DNA from: Haloarcula rubra
GTDB taxonomy: Archaea; Halobacteriota; Halobacteria; Halobacteriales; Haloarculaceae
Length of the DNA: 64,000 nucleotides
NCBI RefSeq assembly: GCF_019599465.1
Contig: NZ_RKLR01000007.1
Location: forward strand, 62,001 to 126,000
Reading direction: 5' to 3'
Part shown: one piece after another, positions 7,975 to 15,917 of the stretch
Layout of the letters: each line of letters starts with the position of its first letter
How positions within the stretch are numbered: position 1 is the stretch's first letter
The notes under the pieces: model-generated
The model's database searches: none
Seen by the model: the letters and a program-made list of their open reading frames with translations, nothing else
What the model was told of the DNA's origin: nothing
Made by a program: the position numbers and the translations under genes

Positions 7975-9089
7975 AGTGCCTCCCTGAACGCTTCGATGAG
8001 GTCCGCGGTCGGCACGTCGAAGCGCGCTCTGGCGCGGGTACCGCGTCCTGCGGCCTTGCCGTCGACGGCGTCGGCGGCGGCCCGCATCGTCGCGGCCACG
8101 TCCCGGCCGTCGGTGGCCCGGGCCGCGGCCTCGCCGTCCGTGACGACGAGCGTCACGGGTTCGGGCGCGCGGAAGTCGGCCACGAGACGGGCGACGGTGC
8201 CGACCGGCATCTGGTCGCCGCGGGCGACGAACAGGCCGTCGTATCGGCCCGTCGTCGCGTCGTCGACGGCGGCGTGGGCTCGGCGAGCGTGGGTCCGCCA
8301 CGCGGAGAGAGCGTCCTCGCGGACGCCGTCGTGACCGAGCGCGAGTGCGATGCCGACTCCGGGCCGTTCCCGGGCGACGGCGTCTAGCACGTCGGCGTAG
8401 CCGCCGACCGTCTCGAACGGCCCGCCCACGTAGGGGTGGAGGACGCGGCCGAGGGCGTCGGCGGCCCGCGGCGGCGCGTCGTCCACACCAGTGACCGACA
8501 GCGCGACCAGCGACGCGACGCGCCGGTGGTCGTCGTCGGTCGGGTCGGCGGGCAGGTCCAGTTCGGCCAGCGTCGCTCGCGCTTGCTCCTCGTCCCCCGA
8601 GAAGGGGCCCGAGAGCAGCGTCGAGTGGGCCAGCCCGTCGGCGAGGTCCGCGACCGGTATCGCGAGTCCGGGGCGGCGGTCGAGGCCCGCCTGCCCGGCG
8701 GCGCTCTCGACCGACCCGTCCACGTCGCCGCCGGCGATAGTGCCGGCGAGCGCGAGGGTCGGACTGGTCGCGGTGCCGAGTTCGCGCGCCACCTCGAAGG
8801 CGGCCGCGGCCGGCCGGTCGGCCAGCGCGTGGTCGGCGGTCGGGAGCGAGCGACCGAGGGCGACTGTCGCGTCGGCCTCCGTCGTCCGGTCGGGGTCGGC
8901 GAAGGAGGCGACGACGCTCGCCTGGAACGGCGTCCCGGCGGCGTCGAGTGCCCGCGCCACCACGCCCGCCGCGGCCAGCGAGGCGCCGGTCGCGTCGCTG
9001 ACGAGCCGAACGAAGTCGGCATCGTCGAGTGACGCGGCGACGTCACTGGCGGCGGGGGCTGGCGTCTGTTCCCGACCGGTGGTCGACAT
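7971..9089 (-). CDS. RecJ/Cdc45-like protein of the S15 operon, catalytic motifs not visible
   Basis: 372 residues between S15 and pcc1, the position where haloarchaea carry a gene annotated as exonuclease RecJ or DHH phosphoesterase. Fold-level cues remain: an N-terminal stretch VARALDAAGTPFQASVVASF in the place where an active enzyme has the HxDxDG motif, and a C-terminal DHHA1-like part (YDGLFVARGDQMPVGTVARLVADF). I find neither a DHH triad nor an HxDxD motif, so nuclease activity is doubtful. Archaeal RecJ-like proteins pair with GINS and MCM as Cdc45 counterparts; such a scaffold role is an inference. Starts on the ATG that shares one base with the S15 stop. Confidence 0.65.
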   Translation of the reverse strand: MSTTGREQTPAPAASDVAASLDDADFVRLVSDATGASLAAAGVVARALDAAGTPFQASVVASFADPDRTTEADATVALGRSLPTADHALADRPAAAAFEVARELGTATSPTLALAGTIAGGDVDGSVESAAGQAGLDRRPGLAIPVADLADGLAHSTLLSGPFSGDEEQARATLAELDLPADPTDDDHRRVASLVALSVTGVDDAPPRAADALGRVLHPYVGGPFETVGGYADVLDAVARERPGVGIALALGHDGVREDALSAWRTHARRAHAAVDDATTGRYDGLFVARGDQMPVGTVARLVADFRAPEPVTLVVTDGEAAARATDGRDVAATMRAAADAVDGKAAGRGTRARARFDVPTADLIEAFREAL

Positions 9090-9559
9090 TATTCGTCGTA
9101 GAGCAGCGCGACGGCCTTGTCGTAGCTGTAGGTGAAGTCCTCGTCGATCTCGTCACCGCGGTAGTAGTCGACGAGTCGGCGAATCTTCGACTGCGTGTTC
9201 TGGAGTGCACGCTTGTTCTGGTGGTCGCCGGGGTTCTCGTCCATGTGGTCGCGCAGACGCACTGCGCGCTCCATCAGGTTCCGGAGGTCCTCGGGCAGGT
9301 CGCCCTCGGCGTCGTTCTCCTCGAGAATCTCGGTGACCTTCTTACCGGTCGCGAGTTTGACGTTCGGGACGGGCGTGCCCTGAACACCTTCGTCGCGTAG
9401 TTTGAGGCCGATTTCGCTGGGCGAGTGGCCCTGCTCTGCGAGTTCGACGACGCGCGCTTCGATGGCGTCGTCGTCGACGTCGCTCCACTCCGGGGGTTCG
9501 TCTGCCGCGGGCTTGTCCGAGTCGGACGAGCCACGACGGCGTGTGTGCATTCGTGCCAT
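9089..9559 (-). CDS. rps15: 30S ribosomal protein S15 (uS15)
   Basis: 156 residues, normal for archaeal uS15. It begins MARMHTRRRGSS and contains LRDEGVQGTPVPNVKLATG, the rRNA-binding helix DHMDENPGDHQNKRALQNTQSKIRRLVDYY, and the end DKAVALLYDE. First gene of the four-gene operon. The start is set by the MARMHTRR family N-terminus; the frame extending upstream lacks conservation. The nearest TATA-like sequence on this strand (ACGGTTTAGTCG, about 9721-9732) would give an unusually long leader of roughly 130-140 bases. Confidence 0.95.
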   Translation of the reverse strand: MARMHTRRRGSSDSDKPAADEPPEWSDVDDDAIEARVVELAEQGHSPSEIGLKLRDEGVQGTPVPNVKLATGKKVTEILEENDAEGDLPEDLRNLMERAVRLRDHMDENPGDHQNKRALQNTQSKIRRLVDYYRGDEIDEDFTYSYDKAVALLYDE

Positions 9560-9615
9560 TGTTGTCTGGTTGGAACCGCACGAACCGCTCGTCGCTGCCG
9601 GTAGCGAGGCGTATC

Positions 9616-9669
9616 GGCATCGGTGGATGCCAAACACGGCCGCAATCCCGAGCCGTGGAAGCCCACGGC
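9616..9669 (-). promoter_or_regulatory. Structured leader upstream of S15
   Basis: The 228-base gap 9560-9787 contains two perfect hairpins: GGCATC/GATGCC with a 4-base loop (9616-9631) and GCCGTGG/CCACGGC with a 4-base loop (9652-9669). If transcription starts near the TATA-like element around 9725, both lie in the S15 mRNA leader. Bacterial S15 represses its own mRNA through leader structure; a similar role here is only a hypothesis. Confidence 0.35.
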
Positions 9670-9787
9670 GTGTCAGATTTGCGGTCGTGCTGTTCCCGTG
9701 AGTGGGTCGTCGGTCGCGCGACTAAACCGTTTCCATCTCGGGCCCGTGGCCAGTAGACATTTGTACTGGTACGTCCACCGAGGGTGC

Positions 9788-10333
9788 ATGGATAGACGTG
9801 CGTTCCTGCACAGCGGCGTCGCAGTCGCCGGCGTGGCGCTGGCCGGCTGTGGCAGCGACGCGCCGATGGGGACGCTCGCGACGTACGTCAGCGACCGCCC
9901 GGGCGACATCGGCGACTTCGACTCCTGTGTCGTCTCCGTCGACGAGATTCGCGTCCTCCCGACGGCGGCCGCGACCGAGACCGAGGACCACGAGGGGGAC
10001 GAACTGACGTTCTCCGTCGGCGGCGTCACCCTCGACCTCGTCGACCTGACCGGCGAGGCGGCCGCGCTCGCCGACACCGTCGAACTGCAGACCGGGGAGT
10101 ACGTCTACCTGAAACTCGGCGTGTCCGCCGTCGAGGCGTCGCTGTCCGACGGCGGGACGGCGATGGTGTCGACGCCAGGGAACGCCCACCTGAAGTTTCC
10201 CCATCCGTTCGAGATTCGCGCCGACGAGACGACGCGCTTCACTGCCGACTTCACGCCCGTCGCACAGGGTGAGACCGGCCGGTACGTGCTCAGTCCGGTC
10301 GCCGAGGAGACGACGGTCAGGTACGAGTCGTGA
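9788..10333 (+). CDS. DUF4382-type exported lipoprotein
   Basis: 181 residues. Twin-arginine start MDRRAFLHSG and lipobox ALAGC at about residue 21 predict a Tat lipoprotein. The body (LATYVSDRPGDIGDFDSCVVSVDEIRV, TLDLVDLTGEAAALADTVELQTGEYVYLKL) matches the DUF4382 pattern of surface proteins of unknown function. The start at 9788 opens the signal peptide. Confidence 0.8.
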   Translation: MDRRAFLHSGVAVAGVALAGCGSDAPMGTLATYVSDRPGDIGDFDSCVVSVDEIRVLPTAAATETEDHEGDELTFSVGGVTLDLVDLTGEAAALADTVELQTGEYVYLKLGVSAVEASLSDGGTAMVSTPGNAHLKFPHPFEIRADETTRFTADFTPVAQGETGRYVLSPVAEETTVRYES

Positions 10334-10396
10334 GATATCACGCTCGAAACCCGGGCCACATAGTTTATGCCTCACCGTGATTATCTAATCAAGAGA

Positions 10397-11824
10397 ATGG
10401 CGAGTGAGACGGTTCTGGAAAGTAGTCGTGGACAGAGCGGTCCACTCGGCCTCGTACTCATGTTGGCTTTAGTCGTCGCCTCGACGACCGCGGTCGTCGT
10501 CGTCGGAGCCGGTGCCATCACCGCGACCCAGAGTCAACTCGACATCGAACGCACCGAGAAGACGATGACGCAGTTCGACTCCCAAGCCGCGCTCGTCGCC
10601 CTCGGTCAGTCGAACGTCCAGCAGGTCGAACTACCGGCAGCAGGTCGCTCTAACTACGAAGTTCGTGGGAACGCGGGGTGGATGAACCTCACCTACACGA
10701 ACGCCACCGGGAACGTGACGACTATCAGAAACGGCACGCTCGGTGCCGTCGTCTACGATGGTGGCGGGACCGAAATCGCGTACCAAGGTGGTGGCGTTTG
10801 GCGTGCTGACGACGACGGCGAATCGGTCATGATCTCTCCCCCGGAGTTCCACTATCGGAGTCGGACGCTGACCCTCCCACTCGTAACTGTCTCTGGACAG
10901 GGGAATCTTGAGGGGCGGGCCAGCATCACGCGAAACGACACGACACAGTACTTCCCGGACACTGACAGAGACGAGGCGTTCCGGAACCCGCTCAACGGGA
11001 GCGACATCAACGTCACCGTCCAGAGTGACTACTACCGCGCGTGGGGGCACTACTTCGAGGAGCGGACCGATGGGACCGTGATATACGACCACCCGAACGA
11101 GACGGTGACGGCCGAACTCGTCATCCCGTTCAACGCATCTTTCGAGAACGTCGTTGCTACCACCGACCCCGGAGGGTTGTCGGTGGACGGCGCCGGCAGT
11201 CCGCCCACACCGAACGAACAGGGCGTCGCGTTCCCCTCCGTTGACGAACGGATTGAGGACGAGGTTTCGGACTGCCAGAGCGGCGGTTGTGATATTTCAG
11301 AACCATCGACAATTAATAGCGACGGGACCTACTACTACGCCAACGACCCCGGCAGTCTGACCGTAGATAACCCCGGTGGCAACGTCACCATCGTCGTCAA
11401 CACGGGTGGGACAGAGTTCGAGACCGAAGATATCGAACTTCGCGGCGTCGACGGAAACCATGGTGTGTCTATCCTTGTCAGGCATTCGCTGGGACTCGAC
11501 GGCGGCGATTCGGTCAACGTGGTTGACGGCGACCCCAGTGAACTCAAGGTACTCGTCCACTCTGATGGGGACGTCGATTTCGGCGGGAGTACCAACTTCG
11601 TGGGCCTGTTGGTGGCGCCGGGGTCGTCCTGCAATCAGAACGGTGCCGGTTACATCGAAGGCGGGATAATCTGTGAAACCGTGGAAATCAATGGCAACCC
11701 CTCGAATACCGTCACGTACAACAGTTCGGTCCAGCAGATCGACCTCGATCTAACGAACCCCAGCGACACGCAGATTACGTACCTCCACGTCTCGGTCAAC
11801 GACGTGAACGTGAGCGACGCCTAA
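10397..11824 (+). CDS. Large pilin-like surface protein (DUF7289-type)
   Basis: 475 residues from the ATG at 10397; a TATA-like CATAGTTTATG at 10359-10369 lies about 30 bases before it, which favours this leaderless start over the upstream ATG inside the promoter. After 13 residues (ESSRGQSG) comes one hydrophobic helix, PLGLVLMLALVVASTTAVVVVG, as in haloarchaeal type IV pilin-like proteins processed by PibD. The long ectodomain is asparagine/threonine-rich with many NxS/T sequons and ends in FVGLLVAPGSSC...GGIICE, a beta-solenoid-like segment seen in PilX/DUF7305-type proteins. Convergent with the pseudopilin operon at 11826-15132, two bases away. Probably an extracellular filament-associated subunit. 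Confidence 0.65.
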   Translation: MASETVLESSRGQSGPLGLVLMLALVVASTTAVVVVGAGAITATQSQLDIERTEKTMTQFDSQAALVALGQSNVQQVELPAAGRSNYEVRGNAGWMNLTYTNATGNVTTIRNGTLGAVVYDGGGTEIAYQGGGVWRADDDGESVMISPPEFHYRSRTLTLPLVTVSGQGNLEGRASITRNDTTQYFPDTDRDEAFRNPLNGSDINVTVQSDYYRAWGHYFEERTDGTVIYDHPNETVTAELVIPFNASFENVVATTDPGGLSVDGAGSPPTPNEQGVAFPSVDERIEDEVSDCQSGGCDISEPSTINSDGTYYYANDPGSLTVDNPGGNVTIVVNTGGTEFETEDIELRGVDGNHGVSILVRHSLGLDGGDSVNVVDGDPSELKVLVHSDGDVDFGGSTNFVGLLVAPGSSCNQNGAGYIEGGIICETVEINGNPSNTVTYNSSVQQIDLDLTNPSDTQITYLHVSVNDVNVSDA

Positions 11825-11825
11825 C

Positions 11826-12572
11826 CTACCGCTCGATGTCGATTCTGATGTCGTGGCTGACGACGTAGGTGCGCTCGACCGACCCGGTCGTCGGATATTC
11901 ACAGCGCATCACGGTCGACGTCTGTGTGGGACAGTCGAATCCCTGCCCGAGGAAGTAGTCGCTCCACAGTGGCGCCCGCGTCGACTCAATCTTGATTGAG
12001 ACGTTGGTCGCCGCACCGCTAGTGTCGCCGTACCGAACGGCCGACCCGTCATTGAGCGTCCGGACGAGCGCGGTCGATCCGCCGACGCTGGTCCCGTTAG
12101 ACGCGCGCAGGACGACCATATTGAGGAGGAACCGGCCGTCCCGGACCACGTGAGGTGGCTGTCGGACGAGGAGACCACCGTCCGGGTTGGTCCTGAAGAC
12201 CGCGCCCATGTTGTACACCAACCGCTGATCCCGTTCGTTGCGGTACACGATGGGCGTCGAGGTTCGATTCAGGACGTAATCCCCGTCTACGGTTACGTTT
12301 ACCGTCGCGGGATTGCCGGTGTACAGCGTCGCCTCCCCGACACTCACCTCGGTCCCACGGCTGGGGGCACCGCGTCTGTACACGTCGGCGACGTTGTCGG
12401 CGAGGATGTCGAACGCCCGCTCGCCGTTGTCGAGTTGCTCGGCGCTCTTCACGTCGTCCAGCGTGGCGAGTCCACCGACAGAGACGACCGCGACCGTAGA
12501 GACGACAAGGCTGAACACGAGGACGTACCCGAGGACCTCGCTCACCCCTCGAGAGTCGGTCGGCTCAGGCAT
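11826..12572 (-). CDS. Pseudopilin-like protein (DUF7289-type)
   Basis: 248 residues from the ATG at 12572. N-terminus MPEPTDSRGVSEVLG, then helix YVLVFSLVVSTVAVVSVGG: a short hydrophilic leader ending in a glycine, then an E at +3, close to the class III signal of pilins. The ectodomain has sequons, VYRNERDQRLVYNMGAVFRTNPDGGLLVRQPP and a single Cys pair near the end. Last gene of the five-gene minus operon; overlaps its predecessor by eight bases. Distinct from but related in layout to the large protein at 10397. Confidence 0.65.
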   Translation of the reverse strand: MPEPTDSRGVSEVLGYVLVFSLVVSTVAVVSVGGLATLDDVKSAEQLDNGERAFDILADNVADVYRRGAPSRGTEVSVGEATLYTGNPATVNVTVDGDYVLNRTSTPIVYRNERDQRLVYNMGAVFRTNPDGGLLVRQPPHVVRDGRFLLNMVVLRASNGTSVGGSTALVRTLNDGSAVRYGDTSGAATNVSIKIESTRAPLWSDYFLGQGFDCPTQTSTVMRCEYPTTGSVERTYVVSHDIRIDIER

Positions 12573-13017
12573 CGCGTACCTCCAGTGCGTCACTCGTTCC
12601 GTTGTAGGCCACCTCGACGACGCCGCCGTCGACTGTCGATACCCGGAGGTCAGTCCGGCTCGTCACGCTGACCGTGACTCTGACTTCGGGGTCCGTCGAA
12701 GTGAGGACGAGCCGCTCGGCACTCGGGTCGAGACGCGCCTGGTAGCCGCTACCCGCCACTCGTTCGGGGAAGGTCTGTCGGGTCTCGGCTTCCAGCGACG
12801 ACCCGCTACTGTTCGCCGCTACGACCAGTCTGTCGACCCGTGCGAGGTCGGCTGCGACTTGCTGGCCGACGACTGTCAGCTCTTCCCTGATGACGTTCTC
12901 CTGTCGGCCCTCGACGAAGTCTGTCCCCGCTATCAGTAGCCCTGTCACTAGGATGGCCGTGATTGACAGCGTGAGCACGTAGTTGAGTGCCGTCGAGACG
13001 GCCCGTGACTCAGACAT
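12565..13017 (-). CDS. Pseudopilin-like protein (DUF7266-type)
   Basis: 150 residues from the ATG at 13017, which overlaps the preceding stop by eight bases. N-terminus MSESRAVSTALN followed by helix YVLTLSITAILVTGLLIAG, again a charged leader, RA and one transmembrane segment. The rest is beta-strand rich (VRVTVSVTSRTDLRVSTVDGGVVEVAYNG). Fits the small minor-pseudopilin pattern; no enzymatic motif. Confidence 0.62.
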   Translation of the reverse strand: MSESRAVSTALNYVLTLSITAILVTGLLIAGTDFVEGRQENVIREELTVVGQQVAADLARVDRLVVAANSSGSSLEAETRQTFPERVAGSGYQARLDPSAERLVLTSTDPEVRVTVSVTSRTDLRVSTVDGGVVEVAYNGTSDALEVRDA

Positions 13018-13969
13018 CGGGCTCACCCGGTGCGACCCGCACCGTCGTGTTGTACCGCACGTCGGGACCGTCGTACACGAACCGGACCGTCGCGTCGTAG
13101 ATGGCGTCGCCCGACGGGGACAGTAGCGGGAGCGATAGCCCACCGTCGTCGTAGACCACCAGTTCGAACTCCCCGCTCACGCCGTTCGTGTTCTCGAAGT
13201 GGATTGCGTAGTCACTCCCACTAGCGAGGACGCCGTTCCCGTACCAGAAGTTCTCCCCGTCGTCGTTCCACCGCAGGGCATCACACGGTTGATCGTTCAC
13301 CAGTCCGGCAGTCACCTGGATGCGGTTCTCCGGTGCCGACGAAACCGAACAGTGCTCGGTCCGGTTCTCTGACGGGGTCGTCCCGTTCCGTATCGTCTGT
13401 ATCTGCACACCGCTGCTGTTCTCCCAGATACGGGCGCGCCAGCTCCGCTCGTCGCCGTCGAAATCCGTGTCGTTCACCTTCACGACCAGTGGGGGGTCGC
13501 TCCCGTCCGGAAGCCCGGAGGAGTTGAACGCCAGTCCTCTGGTCCCGTTCGCGTCCGGCACCCGCTCGACGTCGCCGACCACGGTGTAGTTATCGTCTCC
13601 CTGGTCGATGCTCCCGTTGATACGTTCTCCCTCCCGATGGTCGACGTAGGTGACGTTGACCAGCGTCCCGGATGTAGCCGACAGGTACTCGCTCTGTGTA
13701 CTCACGTTCCGGAGACTCCGATTGAACGCGGCGACCGGCGCGGACCCGTTGTAGTAGTTCGCACGGTCCATGGCCTCGCCTACGTTCGCTTCGACGCTCG
13801 CCCTGGCGGCCAGTGCACCGTCACTCCCAGCTGTCTCGCCCCGGCTCGCGAGGTTCTCGGTGAAGATGGCGGAGTTGACTACGAGAGCCAGTCCGATGAA
13901 CACGAGTGCGAGCGCCAACCCGGCGACGAGCAGGAGCTGCCCGCGCTCGTCGTCGCTCAGATCCGCCAC
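13010..13969 (-). CDS. Pseudopilin-like protein (DUF7261-type)
   Basis: 319 residues. N-terminus MADLSDDERGQLLLVAG followed by helix LALALVFIGLALVVNSAIF, then an ectodomain with many NxS/T sequons and a disulfide-capable Cys pair (HCSVSS, QPCDAL). The largest of the operon; size and single N-terminal helix recall the GspK-like tip subunit of type II systems, though homology is not shown. Overlaps the upstream gene by 13 bases. Confidence 0.62.
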   Translation of the reverse strand: MADLSDDERGQLLLVAGLALALVFIGLALVVNSAIFTENLASRGETAGSDGALAARASVEANVGEAMDRANYYNGSAPVAAFNRSLRNVSTQSEYLSATSGTLVNVTYVDHREGERINGSIDQGDDNYTVVGDVERVPDANGTRGLAFNSSGLPDGSDPPLVVKVNDTDFDGDERSWRARIWENSSGVQIQTIRNGTTPSENRTEHCSVSSAPENRIQVTAGLVNDQPCDALRWNDDGENFWYGNGVLASGSDYAIHFENTNGVSGEFELVVYDDGGLSLPLLSPSGDAIYDATVRFVYDGPDVRYNTTVRVAPGEPDV

Positions 13970-14541
13970 GACACCACCTCCACGCGGACCGTGTTGTAGA
14001 CGTTTGCCCCCCGGTCGGGAATCGGGAAGCCAGTTGCTTCCGACAGCGTCGTCTCGTTCTGCGTCCCATCGGAGTCGTAGAGGTGGTCACCGTCCATCAG
14101 CGTGACTGTGTACGAGGCCGCCACCGCGTTGTCGCTTGGACGCCCGTTGTACAGGTAGATTATCCGGCTCTGACTACCGCCGTCGCGGTACCGAAAGTAG
14201 ACGTTGTACGCGATGCCACGCTCGTCGAAGACACGTTCGAGCATCGTACCGAACGTATTGTTCGGGGGGGTGCTGGCATACTTACCAAGCCCCGTCCCGC
14301 TCTCGTTGTGGTACTTCTGGCTGCTGTTGTTCCAGTACAGCAGCGCTGGCTTGAGCGCGGCACGCTCCGCCGCAGTCGCCAACACCCCCTCGCTGACGGA
14401 CTGCTGTTGGTTCTCGATGTGCTGGCTCGACGTACTCGCCGATAGCGGGGTCACCGCCGTCATCTGTAACGCGAATATGAGCCCAGTCAGGAGCACGAGA
14501 CTGGCGACGATAGCCTCCAGTGTGTGTGCCTGCCCCCGCAC
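13957..14541 (-). CDS. Pseudopilin-like protein (DUF7288-type)
   Basis: 194 residues. It starts MRGQAHTLEAIVASLVLLTGLIFALQMT, so the RGQ sits right at the N-terminus and an E follows five residues later inside the helix, as in pilins. The ectodomain contains YWNNSSQKYHNESG and a C-terminal VYNTVRVEVVSWRI strand. It follows the first operon gene without a gap. Confidence 0.62.
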   Translation of the reverse strand: MRGQAHTLEAIVASLVLLTGLIFALQMTAVTPLSASTSSQHIENQQQSVSEGVLATAAERAALKPALLYWNNSSQKYHNESGTGLGKYASTPPNNTFGTMLERVFDERGIAYNVYFRYRDGGSQSRIIYLYNGRPSDNAVAASYTVTLMDGDHLYDSDGTQNETTLSEATGFPIPDRGANVYNTVRVEVVSWRI

Positions 14542-15126
14542 TTACCACACCTCCACGACGACGGTCACGTCCGCTCCGTTCAGCCAGACGACTCTGAGGG
14601 CCGTCACCGTCGCTTCGTTGCCTGCCGGCACTGTTTCCCCACGCGTCAGGTTCGTCCCCGTCGACGGACAGGCTGTCGACGCGACCAGCGAATCGTTGCC
14701 GTAGTCCCAACAGAGGGTGTCTCTGCTGGTCACCGTCGACGACGCGTTTCCGACGACAGTCACGTTGACGCTCTGGGTCGCCGGGTCGAGGCCGAGTTGC
14801 TTTGCTATAGGTGCCGGCGAGAACGCGCACCCAGTCGTGTTCTCGAAGAACTGGACCGTGCAGTGGGTCCGCAACGAGTGTGGGTCACGCGGTGACCCCA
14901 GCACCGATTTGGTGAGATGGTCGGCCGCTCGGTCGGCGCTCACAGTCTGCTCCTGCGCGCTCGCGGTGAACGGCGATAACAGCCCCGGAACGAAGAGAAA
15001 TATGAAGATTAATACCCCCAAAAAGAGGCTGACGCCGATGGCGAAGTCGAGGTTGGTCTGTCCTCGCGACGCAGACCCCGCCCGCGGCTCTCCGTCCGAG
15101 CACGTACGTTTCGTATCCCGTTGCAT
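14542..15126 (-). CDS. Pseudopilin-like protein (DUF7287-type)
   Basis: 194 residues from the ATG at 15126; a GTG two codons upstream (15132) is the alternative. A 20-residue polar leader ends in SRGQTNLDFAIG, then helix VSLFLGVLIFIFLFVPGLL. The ectodomain has two Cys pairs and ends in TVVVEVW. First gene of the operon; its promoter must lie in 15127-15245, where GGATAAGAGC (minus strand, about 15170) is the most AT-rich candidate. Confidence 0.62.
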   Translation of the reverse strand: MQRDTKRTCSDGEPRAGSASRGQTNLDFAIGVSLFLGVLIFIFLFVPGLLSPFTASAQEQTVSADRAADHLTKSVLGSPRDPHSLRTHCTVQFFENTTGCAFSPAPIAKQLGLDPATQSVNVTVVGNASSTVTSRDTLCWDYGNDSLVASTACPSTGTNLTRGETVPAGNEATVTALRVVWLNGADVTVVVEVW

Positions 15127-15245
15127 ACTCACTACCGACCCGTGGTACCTGCTTGAGCCTCACACTCAATGCTCTTATCCATTGTGGCGTGTGTGACTCG
15201 ACTGACGGACGGCACCGACTCGCACGCCCACCACGCTTCGATGGG

Positions 15246-15254
15246 TTTAATAAA
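15246..15254 (+). promoter_or_regulatory. TATA box of tRNA-Ala
   Basis: TTTAATAAA, centred about 33 bases before the first tRNA base, matches the archaeal box A consensus and spacing. Confidence 0.6.
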
Positions 15255-15282
15255 TGCCACCGGATACCATTTGATGCAACGA

Positions 15283-15354
15283 GGGCTCGTAGATCAGGGG
15301 TAGATCACTCCCTTGGCATGGGAGAGGCCCCGGGTTCAAATCCCGGCGAGTCCA
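15283..15354 (+). tRNA. tRNA-Ala (anticodon GGC)
   Basis: 72 nucleotides including the discriminator A. Acceptor GGGCTCG pairs with CGAGTCC; the third pair is G3-U70, the classic alanine identity element. D stem GATC/GATC, anticodon stem CTCCC/GGGAG with loop TTGGCAT (anticodon GGC, reads GCC and GCU), T stem CCGGG/CCCGG with TTCAAAT loop. No intron. CCA is not encoded. Its last 14 bases are repeated exactly at 18207-18220. Confidence 0.97.
15341..15354 (+). repeat. Left attachment-type repeat (inside tRNA-Ala)
   Basis: TCCCGGCGAGTCCA, the 3' end of the tRNA gene, is identical to 18207-18220 in the same orientation. The match stops at the last tRNA base, which is how tRNA-targeted integrases usually leave att sites. 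Confidence 0.55.
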
Positions 15355-15420
15355 CTACAATTTCTCCGCCGTAACAAGGGTTCACGACCGCAAGGTGCGG
15401 ACTCTGATACAGCCGGATTC

Positions 15421-15591
15421 GCCATTTCCGGGTTAGCAAACGCTCCCTCGAAGAGGGGAGTTCGACAGGATTGCAAGCGCGGGTCTCGCCGTCCGGCGAT
15501 TTCTGAGAGGGAAGTCTGTCGCTACTGTGGCGACTTCGCCGACCAGCACTATCGCTGTCCCGCCCTCGACGACGGGAGGTGCCGCCCATGA
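15421..15591 (+). pseudogene. Fragment of a small zinc-finger gene
   Basis: The frame ends ISEREVCRYCGDFADQHYRC...DDGRC and a TGA that overlaps the next ATG (ATGA). The CxxC...C...C pattern is convincing zinc-finger coding sequence and the coupling to the next gene looks real, but no ATG or GTG occurs in frame downstream of the tRNA, so the 5' end seems to have been lost, perhaps at integration. Confidence 0.35.
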
Positions 15592-15917
15592 CCGTCACGC
15601 TGGAGACGCCGTGTCTCACGGACGGCAACTGGGTCCGCAGGCCGGCCGACTCCCGAGGTGTCGACGGGCACGATCTCTGCGACCAGTGTTTCCCCGACGG
15701 CTGGGACACGGTCACCGAGAAAGACGTCGAGACGTTCCTGACGACCGGTCGAACGCGGTCGAAACTCCACCGAAGTATCGACACTGGCGACGACGCCGAT
15801 ACCAGCGAGTTCGGGAATCACGACTATCCCGACCGAACACTCGCCTCGCGAGTCCTGAACGACGAGGTCACGGTCGAACACGAGTTCGAGTGGGACCGCG
15901 CGGGAGGTGACGTCTAG
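15588..15917 (+). CDS. Small cysteine-containing protein of the tRNA island
   Basis: 109 residues, starting at the ATG that overlaps the preceding TGA. N-terminal TPCLTDGNWVRR and DLCDQCFPDGW suggest a zinc site; the C-terminal half is acidic (DDADTSEFGNHDYPDRTLASRVLNDE). Not recognised. Such small zinc proteins are common in haloarchaeal plasmids and proviruses. The stop is followed immediately by the ATG at 15918. Confidence 0.45.
   Translation: MTVTLETPCLTDGNWVRRPADSRGVDGHDLCDQCFPDGWDTVTEKDVETFLTTGRTRSKLHRSIDTGDDADTSEFGNHDYPDRTLASRVLNDEVTVEHEFEWDRAGGDV

Noticed and set aside
9623-9787. 55-codon in-frame extension upstream of the DUF4382 lipoprotein with CQICGR and a late Cys
   Set aside because: It would place the Tat signal in the middle of a protein, and the DNA forms the hairpins of the S15 leader. 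The zinc-finger look is probably accidental.
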